From the NCBI GenBank assembly GCA_900108205.1, contig FNUU01000001.1, positions 668,673 through 732,672 on the forward strand: DNA of 64,000 bases, given 5' to 3'. Below are positions 1 to 8,984 of the stretch, in pieces; the stretch's first letter is position 1, and the number at the start of each line of letters is the position of its first letter. The DNA is from Eubacterium ruminantium (GTDB taxonomy: Bacteria; Bacillota; Clostridia; Lachnospirales; Lachnospiraceae). The notes below the pieces were generated by a model. That model made no database searches and had not been told where the DNA came from. It saw only the letters and a list, made by a program, of their open reading frames with translations. The translations under genes were made by a program, and so were the position numbers.

Positions 1-709
1 TGAAGGCTTCGCTCAGTTCTCTTTCAACAGCGTCACTCTCGACACCTTCTGCTACCGCCTTATCCGAAAGCTTACCCTTAAACTTAAGATATCTGCTTAC
101 ATATTCCGAATCGATATTCTCCAGTTCAGCATACGCATCGTTCGATAAGTAAATACGATATATTGACATATTAAGTGGATTTGAATACATACTGTCTTCC
201 ATAAAACCTGCAACACTGTATTCATAAACCTCATCATCAATCTTGATGGACAAGGTATCGCCTGCTTTAAACGAACCCTTCAGGTAATATGGGAGAACAA
301 TATCCTTTCCCGAGAAAGCCGATGTATCAATTGAAATCTTCTGAATACTCCTTTCATCTTCGTAACTTCCTACAGAGAACTCCATGCTTTCGTACTCGCT
401 GTCCTTCTTATTTTTGAAGTCGGCATAAACATTCAGGCTTCTCTCATGTTCGAAATCACCGATATTTTCATTCTCAGTAAACATTCTGCTTACTGCTTCT
501 TTACCTGCGTCTGAATCATTAAAATACAGTTCAACATCTTCTCCGTTGATCCTCTCATATACATCATCCGGAATCTTTCCTGAGCCGGTAAGCATTGAAA
601 GGCTTATGAAGATAAAAAGTGTTGCGAAGAAGGTAAGTACCATAAAGGTTATCATCTCTCCCCGCTGCTTTTTGATATTATTTTTTGCAATAAATAAAAG
701 TCTGTACAT
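1..709 (-). CDS. FtsX/MacB-type ABC transporter permease, N-terminal part (runs off the window)
   Basis: The reading frame is open from an ATG at 709 to the window edge, about 236 codons, with no stop seen. The start (MYRLLFIAKNNIKKQRGEMI) has a basic cytoplasmic stretch followed by one hydrophobic segment at about residues 20-41. A long hydrophilic extracytoplasmic region follows, as in the first transmembrane helix plus periplasmic/MacB core domain of FtsX-like permeases. The ATG lies 1 bp after the stop of the upstream ATPase gene, so the two are translationally coupled and surely form one transporter. The substrate is unknown; relatives export peptides or confer antimicrobial-peptide resistance. 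The C-terminal three helices lie outside the window. Confidence 0.85.
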   Translation of the reverse strand, partial: MYRLLFIAKNNIKKQRGEMITFMVLTFFATLFIFISLSMLTGSGKIPDDVYERINGEDVELYFNDSDAGKEAVSRMFTENENIGDFEHERSLNVYADFKNKKDSEYESMEFSVGSYEDERSIQKISIDTSAFSGKDIVLPYYLKGSFKAGDTLSIKIDDEVYEYSVAGFMEDSMYSNPLNMSIYRIYLSNDAYAELENIDSEYVSRYLKFKGKLSDKAVAEGVESDAVERELSEAF

Positions 710-710
710 A

Positions 711-1553
711 TTACCACCCCATCTCCTGAAGGAAGTCCTTCAGCATTCTGTGTCTCTCCTTTGCTCTGTCCAACTGTGGATTTGTTTCATCCTTGTAATC
801 CCCTGCGTATGGTCCGAGATCGATTTCTGCCGAAATGATACCGTCCGCAAGATAAATGATCCTGTTGCCTCTCTCAGCCGCCTTGATCGTATGTGTAACC
901 ATCACTATGCTCTGACCCTCTTTATTTAGAGCAGTCATAATATCAAGTACGTTTTCCGTATTCTGTGAATTAAGAGCACCTGTAGGCTCATCTGCAAAGA
1001 GTACCTCCGGCTTATTGATCACTCCCCTTACCACTGCAACTCTCTGCTGCTGACCACCGGAAAGCTGATTAGGAAATTTTTTCCAGTCATTTTTTCCTAT
1101 CTCTACCTTCTCCAGAAGCTCTTTTGCTCTAACTGCAAGCTCTTTTCTGTTTTTCGTTTTAAGAAGGCCGCTGAGCATTACATTATCGAGTGCGCTCATG
1201 CTGTCATTCAGATAATTCTGCTGAAACACAAATCCTGCATGATCTCTTCTGAAAAGCGCCAGCTTGTCATTTGAGAATTTTGATATCTCGATTGCCCCTG
1301 AATTATCGGACCGCTTTTCCCCTGCCGATGAAGTATCATCTACAAAATAAGTTATTTTGCCTAGACTTGGTCTGTCCATACCTGAAAGCGCATAAAGAAG
1401 TGTGCTCTTGCCAGAACCGGAGTTTCCCATAACAACCGTGAAATCTCCTTTATAGATATTCAGATTCAGATTTTTAAGAACATGCTGCTGAACAGATTCA
1501 TTCGAAAATGTCTTTGAAAGATCCTTTGCCGTAAGTAATGTCGTCTTATTCAT
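711..1553 (-). CDS. ABC transporter ATP-binding protein, MacB/LolD type
   Basis: 280 residues with a complete nucleotide-binding domain: Walker A GNSGSGKST near residue 42, Q-loop FVFQQNYL, signature LSGGQQQR, Walker B VLFADEPTGALN and switch H in MVTHT. The DEPTGALN form is typical of the MacB/LolD/BceA class that pairs with FtsX-type permeases, and such a permease follows directly. A short insert (about residues 75-95, TSSAGEKRSDNSG) before the Q-loop is slightly unusual. The C-terminal 45 residues are charged. The gene is first in its operon and is preceded by tandem TTAAGGA repeats suggesting control by a response regulator. No sensor kinase is visible in the window. Confidence 0.93.
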   Translation of the reverse strand: MNKTTLLTAKDLSKTFSNESVQQHVLKNLNLNIYKGDFTVVMGNSGSGKSTLLYALSGMDRPSLGKITYFVDDTSSAGEKRSDNSGAIEISKFSNDKLALFRRDHAGFVFQQNYLNDSMSALDNVMLSGLLKTKNRKELAVRAKELLEKVEIGKNDWKKFPNQLSGGQQQRVAVVRGVINKPEVLFADEPTGALNSQNTENVLDIMTALNKEGQSIVMVTHTIKAAERGNRIIYLADGIISAEIDLGPYAGDYKDETNPQLDRAKERHRMLKDFLQEMGW

Positions 1554-1665
1554 AATATATCTCCTGTAATAACTTTATTTTTTATTGTTTTTATTTGTTG
1601 TTTTTTTCTTCTGAGACTAATATACGACAATCATTTATTAAAGTCTTAATCTGTATCTTGTGTAA

Positions 1666-1683
1666 TCCTTAACTATTCCTTAA
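1666..1683 (-). promoter_or_regulatory. Tandem TTAAGGA direct repeat upstream of the ABC exporter
   Basis: On the minus strand TTAAGGA occurs twice, at 1683-1677 and 1672-1666, with an 11-bp start-to-start spacing, i.e. one helical turn. A TATATT-like -10 element lies closer to the gene near 1615-1625. Such phased direct repeats are typical binding sites of OmpR-family response regulators, which commonly control this kind of exporter. The regulator itself is an inference; no binding data can be read from sequence. Confidence 0.4.
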
Positions 1684-1732
1684 ATCCACCGATACCGGAA
1701 CCAACGCTTCCATCATATTTTTTTCACGATAT

Positions 1733-1903
1733 GTTCTGTGTAGATGCTGACTCTGTCAGCCTATCATCTCGTGACTCTGTCACTCGATGATGAATATTCG
1801 CCCAGTGCCTGCATTCAAACAGGTCATCCCCCACGAATTCAATGTTATTGATTCGTGGAGGATAATCTGTTCTCGCAGTCGCTTGGCTCATTATCTACAG
1901 AAC
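1733..1903. repeat. Structured repeat family A, copy 1 (171 nt, four-helix junction)
   Basis: The outer stem joins GTTCTGTGTAGAT (1733-1745) to ATCTACAGAAC (1893-1903). Inside are a hairpin GCTGAC-TCT-GTCAGC (1746-1760), a longer hairpin ATCATC..GTGAC-TCT-GTCAC..GATGAT, and a long variable hairpin around CCACGAAT/ATTCGTGG. Conserved unpaired or basal blocks are ATTCGCCCA and CGCTTGGCTCATTATC. The same architecture occurs at 23966-24126 and 39638-39806 with compensatory base changes. It lies directly after the minus-strand terminator of the MATE gene. It could be a structured RNA or a non-autonomous mobile element. Confidence 0.75.
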
Positions 1904-1907
1904 AAAA

Positions 1908-1927
1908 GAGACGACCGAAGTCGTCTC
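1908..1927 (-). terminator. Intrinsic terminator of the polysaccharide/MATE operon
   Basis: Perfect 8-bp hairpin GAGACGAC-CGAA-GTCGTCTC, followed on the minus strand by TTTTGTT. It sits 8 bp after the MATE stop. The T-tract is also the edge of repeat family A copy 1. Confidence 0.75.
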
Positions 1928-1935
1928 ATAAAAAG

Positions 1936-3294
1936 TCAGATTTTCATTTTCTTTTTTATTACAAAATAACATACAACATGTGCCAGTATGGTTATGGCCC
2001 AGGACACCGGATAAGTCGCATAAATATAAAACGGCTTATGGAACATGGCCATTTTAAAGAACGTCTTCAGCCAGATTATTCTGAGACCACAGGCACCTAT
2101 CAGAGATACTATCATAGGCATGATCGAATAACCAAGTCCTCTTATAGAGCCCACCATAACATCCATGATGCCGCAGAGATAATATGTTCCGCAAACCACA
2201 ACAAGTCTTTCAGCTCCCTTGCTTATTACCATCTTCTTTGGCGAATAAATATGCAGAAGCTGGCTTCCAAAGATGGCTACCAGACCTCCCAGAACAAGGC
2301 CCGTGATAAATACCAGAATCAGACCGCTCCTTAGTATCTTTCCTATCCGTTCTGTTTTACCTGCCCCCATGTTCTGGCTGGTAAAGGAAAGCGTTGCCTG
2401 ATGAAATGCATTCATGGAAACATAAACAAATCCTTCCAGATTTTGTGCTGCGGAATTACCTGCCACAACTGTAGCTCCAAAACTATTTATAGATGACTGA
2501 ATAATAACATTTGAGAATGAAAAAAGTGTTCCCTGAAGCCCTGCCGGAATACCTATTCGAAGTATTCTTGCAAGAGAATCCATATCAATCTTCATTTCTC
2601 TAAGACTTACACTTATATCGCTCTTCTCGTGGAAGAGACAGAGCATGATAAGCACTGCGGAAATAATCTGTGATATAACCGTTGCCAAAGCTACTCCCGC
2701 AACATCCATTTTAAAAGCAATAACAAAAAGCAGATTGAATAACACATTTATAACTCCCGCAAACGAGAGAAAATAAAGCGGCCGCCGTGTATCACCTATA
2801 GCCCGAAGAATTGCACTTCCGAAATTATATACCATCATGGCCGGGAGCCCCAAAAAATAGATTTTAAGATATAACGACGCAAGGTCAATAACCTCCGGCG
2901 GAGAATCCATAAGCACCAGAATATTTCTTGCAAAAAGCAGTCCTGCTATCATAAGTACTAATCCGCCGAACAGAGATATTACTATAGATGTATGAACTAT
3001 CTTCCTTGTATGCTCTCTGTCTCCTGCCCCCACTGCCTTGGCTATCAGTACATTTGTACCTACACTGAGGCCGATAAAAAGATTAGTCATAACATTTATG
3101 AGCGAACCGTTTGAGCCAACCGCTGCCAGCGAATTTTCACCTGCAAACTGTCCTACAACCACCGTATCCGCCGCATTAAAAAGCAACTGAAGGATGCTGG
3201 AGCACATAAGCGGAAATGCAAATTTCAGCATTTTAGCGCCTATAGGTCCATTTGTCATATCAATATTGTATTTCTTTGATGAAGAATTTTTCAT
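1936..3294 (-). CDS. MATE family transporter
   Basis: 452 residues with about twelve hydrophobic helices in two similar halves. The N-terminal block (MTNGPIGAKMLKFAFPL, then FNAADTVVVGQFAG and IGLSVGTNVLIAKAVGAGD) is the classic MATE/DinF signature, so a cation-coupled exporter of the MOP superfamily in the cytoplasmic membrane is well supported. It is the last gene of the polysaccharide operon, 21 bp after the polymerase/flippase gene. MATE and Wzx proteins belong to the same superfamily, so it might move a lipid-linked or head-group intermediate instead of a drug. That role is inference. The upstream AAGG is far from the ATG, so translation may depend on read-through. Confidence 0.92.
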   Translation of the reverse strand: MKNSSSKKYNIDMTNGPIGAKMLKFAFPLMCSSILQLLFNAADTVVVGQFAGENSLAAVGSNGSLINVMTNLFIGLSVGTNVLIAKAVGAGDREHTRKIVHTSIVISLFGGLVLMIAGLLFARNILVLMDSPPEVIDLASLYLKIYFLGLPAMMVYNFGSAILRAIGDTRRPLYFLSFAGVINVLFNLLFVIAFKMDVAGVALATVISQIISAVLIMLCLFHEKSDISVSLREMKIDMDSLARILRIGIPAGLQGTLFSFSNVIIQSSINSFGATVVAGNSAAQNLEGFVYVSMNAFHQATLSFTSQNMGAGKTERIGKILRSGLILVFITGLVLGGLVAIFGSQLLHIYSPKKMVISKGAERLVVVCGTYYLCGIMDVMVGSIRGLGYSIMPMIVSLIGACGLRIIWLKTFFKMAMFHKPFYIYATYPVSWAITILAHVVCYFVIKKKMKI

Positions 3295-3315
3295 AATATA
3301 TTATTAACCTTAAAA

Positions 3316-6051
3316 CTATGATCTGAATTTTTTAAGTATCATCCCCAAAAAGTATCTGAAGGATTCATTTTTTATAAACATGAGCGCCATCAGCATATTA
3401 GGGATTATCATACAAAGCACGCCATCCAGAAGAAGCTGCTTAAAGCCTTCGAGAGAAACCATATCATTTATCAGATAAACCGAAATATAAGTAGTTGCTG
3501 CTATTATTAGGAACAGTATAAGATATCCCAGCATTTCTTTTACATAATCGCTTATTCTTCTCTCAAAGAGCTTTTTATATACAAACTTTGGATAGCTGAA
3601 CGCCCAAAGCGCCATCGAACTGATTATTGTTCCGGCAAATACTCCCGCCAATCCGAATATCTTAAGAAGTATTATCGATGATACCAGATTTAGCAGTGAT
3701 TCCACAAGGGGAACAAATCTGTTTTCATAAAAAATACCTGCGGCATCCTGGAATGCACTGAAGGTTCCCCTCATAAGAAGCTGGAAAAACTGCAGAGACA
3801 GTATTATTGCCACCGCAAGAGGAAGTACATATTTCTTACCAAACCACCATGCTATAAAAGGCTGTATCAAAGCCGCCATGGAAGAAGCCGCAAATGCTGC
3901 TATCCAGAAATTCATAAACCTTATTCGTTTAAACACCCTGAAGGTATGCTCCCTGTCTTCAGATATGAGCATGTTTCCGACGCTAGGTGTAAGCGCTGCA
4001 ATAGCCGGCTGGAACAGTTTGGTAGCCGCATCTGTTACAAGGAAATAATTATTATAAAGTCCCACTGTTTTAATGCTCAGGAATACTGAAATAAGAATAT
4101 TATCAGTACCGTTTACAACAAAGGTTCCGATCTTATGAAAGAAAAGTGCTCCGACCTTCTTCTTAATATCCGCAAGAACATCTCGGCTGAGCGGTTCTGC
4201 CTTCTTCTTTCTGAGAAACGGATACATTTTATCAGCCATGACAGATATAACAACATTTTCCAGAATACGGAAAGCCAGCTTGATCAAAAGGTAAAGATAA
4301 TAATCATGAGTAAAATACAGCATAAGCAACTGTGCGGTGTTCACACTGATAAGATATACTATATGAACAATACTTATAAAATAATTCTTCTGATCTGCAT
4401 AAAGTATAGACCTTTTATAACTGAGAAAATATGAAAGGACTACATCAAGAAGGTAAATGATGAAAACCAGGGTAAGATTCACATCAGCTTCTACTTTTCC
4501 GGTTATAAGCGGAAGCACCGGAATAAGGCAGATTCCTATAACCGAAATGATCCCGGCAACAATATGAAATGCCTTTCTGTAGAATTTCATAAGAGAAAGG
4601 ACGAGAGTCTCGTCCTTTTCCTTAAGAGGTTTATAGAGATGAAATACCACCGCTTCACCGATACCAAGATCAACGATCGCAAGCATTGTTATTACATTTG
4701 AAAAAAGCCCGTTGAGTCCTGCATATTCCAGCCCGAGTATTTTAATGAAAAGCTTCTGGGCAAGAAGCCCTATCAGGATCGCAGCAAAATTTGCAACAAG
4801 TGTAAACAGAAAATTCTTCGCGGATTTTCCTGTCCTTCCGGCTTCTGCTGAAGATTTTTCTTCATCTGATGCCTTCTCCTGCTCTTCTCTTATCTCTTTG
4901 AATCGTCCTGCATGTGCAGCAAATACAAATATAAAGAAGAAATTTGCGAAAGCATGCTGCTCCATAACAAACATAAAAAGATACAGCAGAAGAAAAACGG
5001 ATATCCACTGGCTGGTCATTTCCTTTTTATTCTTAAAAAGCTTATATACCGAATAGCCGATTATCAGAAGAAAGATAACAAGTCCTATGATTCCGCATTT
5101 ATATAATACCTCTACAAATTCGTTGTGGGTTGTAACAATTACACTGTTAAAACGGAAGGTCTGATAACCATGACCGAGTACAGGGAACTCCTTTATCTCC
5201 TTTATGGCCTTGTCCCACACATAGATTCTGTTGGTAAGGTCCAGCCTCTTATGGAATATATCTACGATCAGCCATTTAAACATATTCTGACCGCGAAGCA
5301 CCACAAAAAAGACAGTCAGAAAGATACCTAAAACAGAAAAAGTAATTGAATTAAAAATCTTATTCAGCTTAAGTACCTTCGAAAACGCCAGAAATAACAC
5401 AAGAGGCAGCAATGTCATAAGAGCAGTACGGTTCTTGACAAGCAGGGAAGAAATTATAACCACTGCTGTACTCACATAAACGAAATACATTTTTCTCTCA
5501 TAGATCACACAGAACATCACAAGAAAAAACAGGAAAGCCATCTGAAATGCAATATGCCCGCTCTTGAAGCCCAAAAGCCAGTTTTCAGGGTAAAAACCTC
5601 CTGTTGTATCATACATACCTTTTCTGTATATGATAGCCAGTATAAAATTTGAATATGTTAAAGAACCGAAGAAGATAATCTGAGCTTCAAGAAAGCTTTT
5701 CAGATCCCTATGTATGCCATATTCGATAACAAGACATATTACAATGGTTGCAAAGGCATACTGAAATGATACCTTAACCCCTGAATTGCCGTTCACTTTT
5801 GCGGCGAGACACATGGTAAACAGTATAGCGCCAAACAGCAAAAAAATCGGCGAGATCTTCTTCACCATTCTATCCTTAAGGATAAGCAGTACTATGATTC
5901 CTCCTACGATCGTCTCAAGAATTGTATAGAGAAGAGGTACTTTTCCGATATTATCCCATACGAGCGGTACCTGATAAAAAGGAAATGTGAGGCATAAAAA
6001 AAGCATCACATATCCTATTTCCTTCAGTTTATTATCCCTCGCCTCATTCAT
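3316..6051 (-). CDS. Fused O-antigen ligase/polymerase (Wzy_C-like) and Wzx-type flippase
   Basis: About 911 residues from the ATG at 6051, which overlaps the preceding stop by one base (TAATG) and has GGAGGA 7 nt upstream; an ATG at 6066 lacks this. Residues 1-385 form a polytopic membrane domain. Its large loop carries R-x-TNRIYVWDKA, PVLGHGY and THNEFVEVLY, the pattern of O-antigen ligases and Wzy polymerases. A charged linker (about 385-412) leads to a second polytopic domain of about 490 residues (GLEYAGLNGLFSNVI, DLGIGEAVVFHLYKPL) that matches Wzx polysaccharide flippases. These functions are normally on separate proteins. It presumably flips and polymerises or ligates the glycan built by the neighbouring transferases. 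Confidence 0.88.
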   Translation of the reverse strand: MNEARDNKLKEIGYVMLFLCLTFPFYQVPLVWDNIGKVPLLYTILETIVGGIIVLLILKDRMVKKISPIFLLFGAILFTMCLAAKVNGNSGVKVSFQYAFATIVICLVIEYGIHRDLKSFLEAQIIFFGSLTYSNFILAIIYRKGMYDTTGGFYPENWLLGFKSGHIAFQMAFLFFLVMFCVIYERKMYFVYVSTAVVIISSLLVKNRTALMTLLPLVLFLAFSKVLKLNKIFNSITFSVLGIFLTVFFVVLRGQNMFKWLIVDIFHKRLDLTNRIYVWDKAIKEIKEFPVLGHGYQTFRFNSVIVTTHNEFVEVLYKCGIIGLVIFLLIIGYSVYKLFKNKKEMTSQWISVFLLLYLFMFVMEQHAFANFFFIFVFAAHAGRFKEIREEQEKASDEEKSSAEAGRTGKSAKNFLFTLVANFAAILIGLLAQKLFIKILGLEYAGLNGLFSNVITMLAIVDLGIGEAVVFHLYKPLKEKDETLVLSLMKFYRKAFHIVAGIISVIGICLIPVLPLITGKVEADVNLTLVFIIYLLDVVLSYFLSYKRSILYADQKNYFISIVHIVYLISVNTAQLLMLYFTHDYYLYLLIKLAFRILENVVISVMADKMYPFLRKKKAEPLSRDVLADIKKKVGALFFHKIGTFVVNGTDNILISVFLSIKTVGLYNNYFLVTDAATKLFQPAIAALTPSVGNMLISEDREHTFRVFKRIRFMNFWIAAFAASSMAALIQPFIAWWFGKKYVLPLAVAIILSLQFFQLLMRGTFSAFQDAAGIFYENRFVPLVESLLNLVSSIILLKIFGLAGVFAGTIISSMALWAFSYPKFVYKKLFERRISDYVKEMLGYLILFLIIAATTYISVYLINDMVSLEGFKQLLLDGVLCMIIPNMLMALMFIKNESFRYFLGMILKKFRS

Positions 6052-7163
6052 TACAGGGTCCTCCATTTTGATCTCCAGTAGGTAAATAAAAGATGCCTTT
6101 TATGGAGAGAGGCCTTCAATCTGTCCTTTTTATCTGAATACCTCCAGTACCTGAGAGTCTTTATCTCCTTCCATGGTGCATCTTTATAGAGATGTCGCTT
6201 TATCGCTTTTCTCACACTTTTTTCAGGCTTCCAATCCGGGTGGCCATACAGACATTTATAAATATATCTGAGTGAATCCATAAGAAGCCTGGTATAGGCG
6301 TGATATTCCAGCGGATCAGAAAGCTCCATCAGCTGAGAAAGCCGTTCAATAGGCATTTCCATATCATTTATAACATTTTCATTATATGCATTTGAAACAG
6401 AAGCCGCATTTTCAAAATAATAATACCAGACTGCTTTGACATAACACACCTTAAGCTTTTCAAGCATCATAAGATTCCAGATAGCATCCTCATAAAGCCT
6501 TATTCCAAGAGGAAATCTAAAGAAACCCTCCTGAAATGCACTCTTTCTGATAAATCTGGCAGCAATGCCACGGCTTACATATCCACCATCTCCGAATCTG
6601 TACGGCTCCGCCACACATTCGGAACGTGTTTTATGTACTCTTTCAGGTGTAAGCCTTACTACTCTCTTCTTTAATTCCTCCAAAGAGTAAGCCTTTCTGA
6701 AGGGACTTGAAGTAGCGCTGAATTCCTCTGCTTCCACCCAGTTTTGATCGTAATCAGCTCCTTGAGCGATATCAGCTTTATTATCATAAATATAATAAGT
6801 TCCTCCAAATAAAGCATCATACCTTGAATTTTTAAGTATTCTGACAGCCTCCTCAAAGCAGCAGTAATTCAGAGTGTCATCACCATCAAGAAAGGTTATG
6901 ATATCACCCTCGGCTAAATCTATTGCGTAATTCCTCGCTCCGGAAACCCCGAGAGAATCCACCGAAAAGAATCTGATCCTTTCATCCTTTTCTGAAATTT
7001 CTTTCATCTCCATAGCAAATTCATCGGTGCTGCCATCATTTATAAGGAGTATCTCAAAATTATGATAGGTCTGTTTAAGAACACTATCTATCGCTCTCTC
7101 AAGTAATGCTTTATTCCCGTTTTTAACAGGAAGAATCACACTGACCTTCATCTCATCCTTCAT
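6051..7163 (-). CDS. Family 2 glycosyltransferase
   Basis: 370 residues. The GT-A fold is clear: VSVILPVKNG at the N terminus, LLINDGSTDE, GVSGARNYA, and the metal-binding FLDGDD at about residues 91-96. The C-terminal 170 residues are basic and variable, with no membrane anchor. It would transfer a sugar from a nucleotide donor to the lipid-linked glycan on the cytoplasmic face. The ATG at 7163 overlaps the licD-like gene by 11 bp; an alternative ATG at 7151 would give the family-typical start MKVSVILPV, and both have acceptable ribosome binding sites. Donor and acceptor sugars cannot be told from sequence. Confidence 0.88.
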   Translation of the reverse strand: MKDEMKVSVILPVKNGNKALLERAIDSVLKQTYHNFEILLINDGSTDEFAMEMKEISEKDERIRFFSVDSLGVSGARNYAIDLAEGDIITFLDGDDTLNYCCFEEAVRILKNSRYDALFGGTYYIYDNKADIAQGADYDQNWVEAEEFSATSSPFRKAYSLEELKKRVVRLTPERVHKTRSECVAEPYRFGDGGYVSRGIAARFIRKSAFQEGFFRFPLGIRLYEDAIWNLMMLEKLKVCYVKAVWYYYFENAASVSNAYNENVINDMEMPIERLSQLMELSDPLEYHAYTRLLMDSLRYIYKCLYGHPDWKPEKSVRKAIKRHLYKDAPWKEIKTLRYWRYSDKKDRLKASLHKRHLLFTYWRSKWRTL

Positions 7164-7968
7164 AATATGCCTCTAATTCATGTGTTAACCTGTCCTCTTC
7201 CGGAGGAGGAGTCATATAATCGCCAAAAATACCTGTGAGGTATTCATCATAGCCCTTCATAGAATAGAATTTGTGGCCTTCAAACGGAACCTCGATCAGG
7301 TTTTCATACTTTTCTTTTTCTACAACCTGACCCGGGCCATCATAAGCCCAGCTTACCATTCCACACCTTGGTGAATGATTGTAGGAATATTTAAGTGCCA
7401 CCTTTCTCTGCAGCTTTGCAATTTTCTTTCTGCCTATAAGCCTTGCCAATGGGCGAAGGAAAATTGCCTTAAGTACTATCTTAAGTCCGGATTTGCCATA
7501 ACCCAGCTTGACAACCGAGATAATATTCAATTTAACAAGGATCATACCTATTTTGTAATGAAATCTTGTTTTTCTTTCCGATGCAGGAAGTCCGTCCACC
7601 GGAAATATATCGATCCAGAGAGAACTAACATCTTTCTGTTTATAATGCTCTTCCTTGATCCTTGTTCTGGTATCAAAAATTTTCATATATGGTGCATCCA
7701 GAGTACCATCCTCAAAGCACGCCAGCCTCATATAATCCGGAAACAGATTGTTTTTTCTGTTAAGTCTTATAAGCTTTTCATAATCCGGACGAGGCATTGA
7801 AATATCAACATCATCATCCCACGGAATAAATCCCTCATGTCTTATTGCTCCGATAAGAGAACCCGCGCAGAGCGTATACCTTAAACCATATTTCCTGCAT
7901 ACCTTGTCAAATTCAACCATCAGATTAAGGTCAGTTTCCTGTATTTCCTTTAATGTCATTTTTTCCAA
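7153..7968 (-). CDS. LicD family phosphotransferase (head-group transferase)
   Basis: 271 residues from a TTG at 7968 that lies 9 nt after GGAGG. The LicD signature is intact: GSLIGAIRHEGF followed by IPWDDDVDI at about residues 48-56, and a C-terminal FGDYMTPPP block like that of other LicD proteins (FGDYM..PP). LicD enzymes transfer phosphocholine or related zwitterionic groups from a CDP- or CMP-activated donor onto cell-surface glycans. The operon also encodes a LicC/PntC-like nucleotidyltransferase and an aminotransferase, which could supply that donor. A second LicD domain is found in the fusion protein at 26023-27960. The actual group (choline, ethanolamine, glycerol or aminoethylphosphonate) is not known. 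Confidence 0.88.
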   Translation of the reverse strand: MEKMTLKEIQETDLNLMVEFDKVCRKYGLRYTLCAGSLIGAIRHEGFIPWDDDVDISMPRPDYEKLIRLNRKNNLFPDYMRLACFEDGTLDAPYMKIFDTRTRIKEEHYKQKDVSSLWIDIFPVDGLPASERKTRFHYKIGMILVKLNIISVVKLGYGKSGLKIVLKAIFLRPLARLIGRKKIAKLQRKVALKYSYNHSPRCGMVSWAYDGPGQVVEKEKYENLIEVPFEGHKFYSMKGYDEYLTGIFGDYMTPPPEEDRLTHELEAYYEG

Positions 7969-7983
7969 AACAATTTACCTCCA

Positions 7984-8964
7984 TCATCTTTCACGTAAAT
8001 GCACGAGAATATTGCAGAAAAATGCTGTAACAGGATAGAAATGGCAGAGCATGAAGATCATTATCTTACGAGACTTGATTATCGGAGCTTTCAGCAGCTG
8101 CTTTTCACACTCCTTCATATCCTTAAGAAGCTTCTGTTCCTGCTCTCTGTAATTCTTTTTTATATTCTTTCTTGTTACTCTTGTTATCATTCTGAGAAGA
8201 AGCGTAAAGTTGATCCTTCCTCTGTTGAGAGAAGCATATTCATGATCAGGTTCAACACCTTCCGTGATCCTCTCCATTTCATCCCACACAAAGATAAGGT
8301 CAAAATCCATTTCTGAAAAATGACTTGTTGCGCTTTCATTGTTTTTAAAATAGTAATATCCGACCTCATTCAGTCTGATTATCTTTTCAGCGCCTGCAAT
8401 TGCTTTATACGTACCTATAACGTCTTCACCGATCCTGATATCATCCGGAAAAAGGTTCTCCGAAATCAGTTCTCTCTTATAAAGCTTTGCAACAGGATAA
8501 TGCACCCATTCATTGTTATCTATCTTAAAGAAGATCCTTAAATACTCATTCCTGTCATATTCTTTATATTTCAGAGTTTTCTGAGGTTCTTCCTTATATG
8601 TATCGTCCACCCTCAGCAATTCGCAGGTTACAAGGTCAGCCTTCTTTTTAAGCATTGTTTTATATAAATGCTCAATGACAGTATCCCTGATCCAGTCATC
8701 ACTGTCTACAAACATTATATATTCACCGGATGCAATCTTGATTCCCTCATTTCTGGCTCTTGATACTCCGCCATGCGGTACGTCAATATTCCGTATCCTC
8801 ACATCAGAATCAGCCAGACTCTTTGCTATGTATCCGGACTTATCGGTAGAACCATCATTTACAAGGATAATCTCCAGATCTTTATAAGTTTGTGAAGTGA
8901 TACTGTCAACACATCTTTGCAGATACTTTTCCGTATTGTAATACGGCACAATAACACTAACCAC
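7984..8964 (-). CDS. Family 2 glycosyltransferase
   Basis: 326 residues. The start is a GTG at 8964 with AAGGAG 7 nt upstream. GT-A motifs are VSVIVPYYNTEKYLQRC, ILVNDGSTDKSG, GVSRARNEG and the metal-binding FVDSDD at about residues 85-90. The C terminus ends in a short hydrophobic/basic stretch (KIMIFMLCHFYPVTAFFCN) that may lie on the membrane. It is close in style to capsule and teichoic-acid glycosyltransferases of gut Firmicutes. It is 15 bp upstream of the licD-like gene in the same operon. The specificity is unknown. Confidence 0.88.
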   Translation of the reverse strand: MVSVIVPYYNTEKYLQRCVDSITSQTYKDLEIILVNDGSTDKSGYIAKSLADSDVRIRNIDVPHGGVSRARNEGIKIASGEYIMFVDSDDWIRDTVIEHLYKTMLKKKADLVTCELLRVDDTYKEEPQKTLKYKEYDRNEYLRIFFKIDNNEWVHYPVAKLYKRELISENLFPDDIRIGEDVIGTYKAIAGAEKIIRLNEVGYYYFKNNESATSHFSEMDFDLIFVWDEMERITEGVEPDHEYASLNRGRINFTLLLRMITRVTRKNIKKNYREQEQKLLKDMKECEKQLLKAPIIKSRKIMIFMLCHFYPVTAFFCNILVHLRER

Positions 8965-8984
8965 TGTCTGTCTCCTTCCGTTCC

